The position numbers and the translations under genes were made by a program. Source: Aquarana catesbeiana (taxonomy: Eukaryota; Chordata; Amphibia; Anura; Ranidae). Taken from it: DNA of 64,000 nt. Numbering within the stretch: position 1 is the stretch's first letter; every line of letters starts with the position of its first letter. Positions 63,767 to 64,000 of this stretch are shown one piece after another. The notes under the pieces were generated by a model. It was given only the letters and a program-made list of their open reading frames with translations. It made no database searches and had not been told where the DNA came from. The stretch is from positions 210,550,832-210,614,831 of the forward strand of contig NC_133334.1 in assembly GCF_042186555.1 (NCBI RefSeq), in the 5' to 3' direction.

Positions 63767-64000
63767 TGACCTACCTACCTGGCATACACTGACCTACCTG
63801 ACACACACTGACCTATTTGGCTGACACACACTGACCAAACTGCTCTACCTGACATACACTGGCCTACCTATCTGACATACACTGACCCACACTGACCTAC
63901 CTGACATGCACTGACCTACCTATCTGACATACACTGACCTACCTGACACACACTGATCTACCTGACACACACTGACCAAACTGCTCTACCTGACATACAC
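63767..64000. repeat. 19-bp tandem array, right part
   Basis: Continuation of the CTACCTGACACACACTGAC array, with a longer higher-order block (ACACACTGACCAAACTGCTC, then TACCTGACATACACTG) that occurs at 63825 and 63970. It runs off the window end. Confidence 0.85.

Larger units (their letters stand above)
61827..64000. mobile_element. hAT-like terminus and host element of the tandem array
   Basis: CAGGGGCGCTGCTAGGTGGC, inserted into the LINE at 61826, has the form of a hAT end (CAG-GGGCGCTGCTAGG). The other end is not in the window, so the element probably continues past 64000. It contains the 19-bp tandem array and a second, nested element. Confidence 0.5.

Noticed and set aside
1..64000. 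Host protein-coding exons, tRNA or rRNA genes
   Set aside because: Every convincing coding stretch belongs to a mobile element; no spliced host-like exon series, tRNA cloverleaf or rRNA core was recognised by eye.

Overview
The window looks like repeat-dominated intergenic DNA from a vertebrate, most likely an anuran amphibian of ranid type. This is an inference from the mix of elements: PIF/Harbinger elements with a CCCCGTACACACGG terminus, TTAA-flanked piggyBac families with a CCACTT terminus, Tc1-like elements, many hAT MITEs, CR1-like LINEs, a Penelope-like element, Ty3/gypsy elements, V-SINE pieces and one endogenous retrovirus. No host exon, tRNA, rRNA or CRISPR array was recognised. 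Almost every support comes from motifs, terminal repeats and target-site duplications (TSDs) read by eye; no database search was possible.

Layout. 1-2.8 kb: unresolved DNA, a MITE and a LINE tail. 2.8-7.1 kb: an internally deleted piggyBac element (TTAA at both ends) carrying a minisatellite and a solo LTR. 7.1-25.3 kb: a second, 5'-truncated piggyBac with a decayed transposase. Its 3' region holds two PIF/Harbinger elements of one family in the same orientation. Harbinger 1 (11289-16122) keeps an intact two-exon transposase frame. Harbinger 2 (16723-24074) has lost most of the transposase but keeps a Myb-like gene (minus strand) and a MADF-domain gene (plus strand), and is itself invaded by a 933-bp foldback hAT element. 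26.4-28.0 kb: a decayed Tc1 element, followed by a 21-bp minisatellite. 29-31.5 kb: a piggyBac end and two TIR elements. 31.5-41.3 kb: an endogenous retrovirus (U5, tRNA-Tyr primer site, a small membrane ORF overlapping the gag start, gag, pro, RT, RNase H, integrase, env) with a 1.76-kb hAT insertion in env and no visible 3' LTR.

42.6-58.6 kb: one old Ty3/gypsy element (gag about 42.6-43.6, protease to integrase 51.7-57.9 kb) broken up by later insertions. These are a CR1-like LINE, a hammerhead-ribozyme-like segment, a second gypsy element (45.3-48.8), a Penelope-like element with a GIY-YIG domain (48.8-50.2), a foldback repeat, three hAT elements with 8-bp TSDs and a Harbinger MITE. 58.6-64 kb: a minus-strand LTR, a minus-strand CR1-like LINE interrupted by a GC-rich repeat, then nested hAT elements inside a 19-bp tandem array that runs off the window end.

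The most coherent functional unit is the Harbinger family. The two copies together show transposase, Myb-like protein and MADF protein, with convergent and divergent gene arrangement, large hairpins where two of the genes converge, and complementary damage between the copies.
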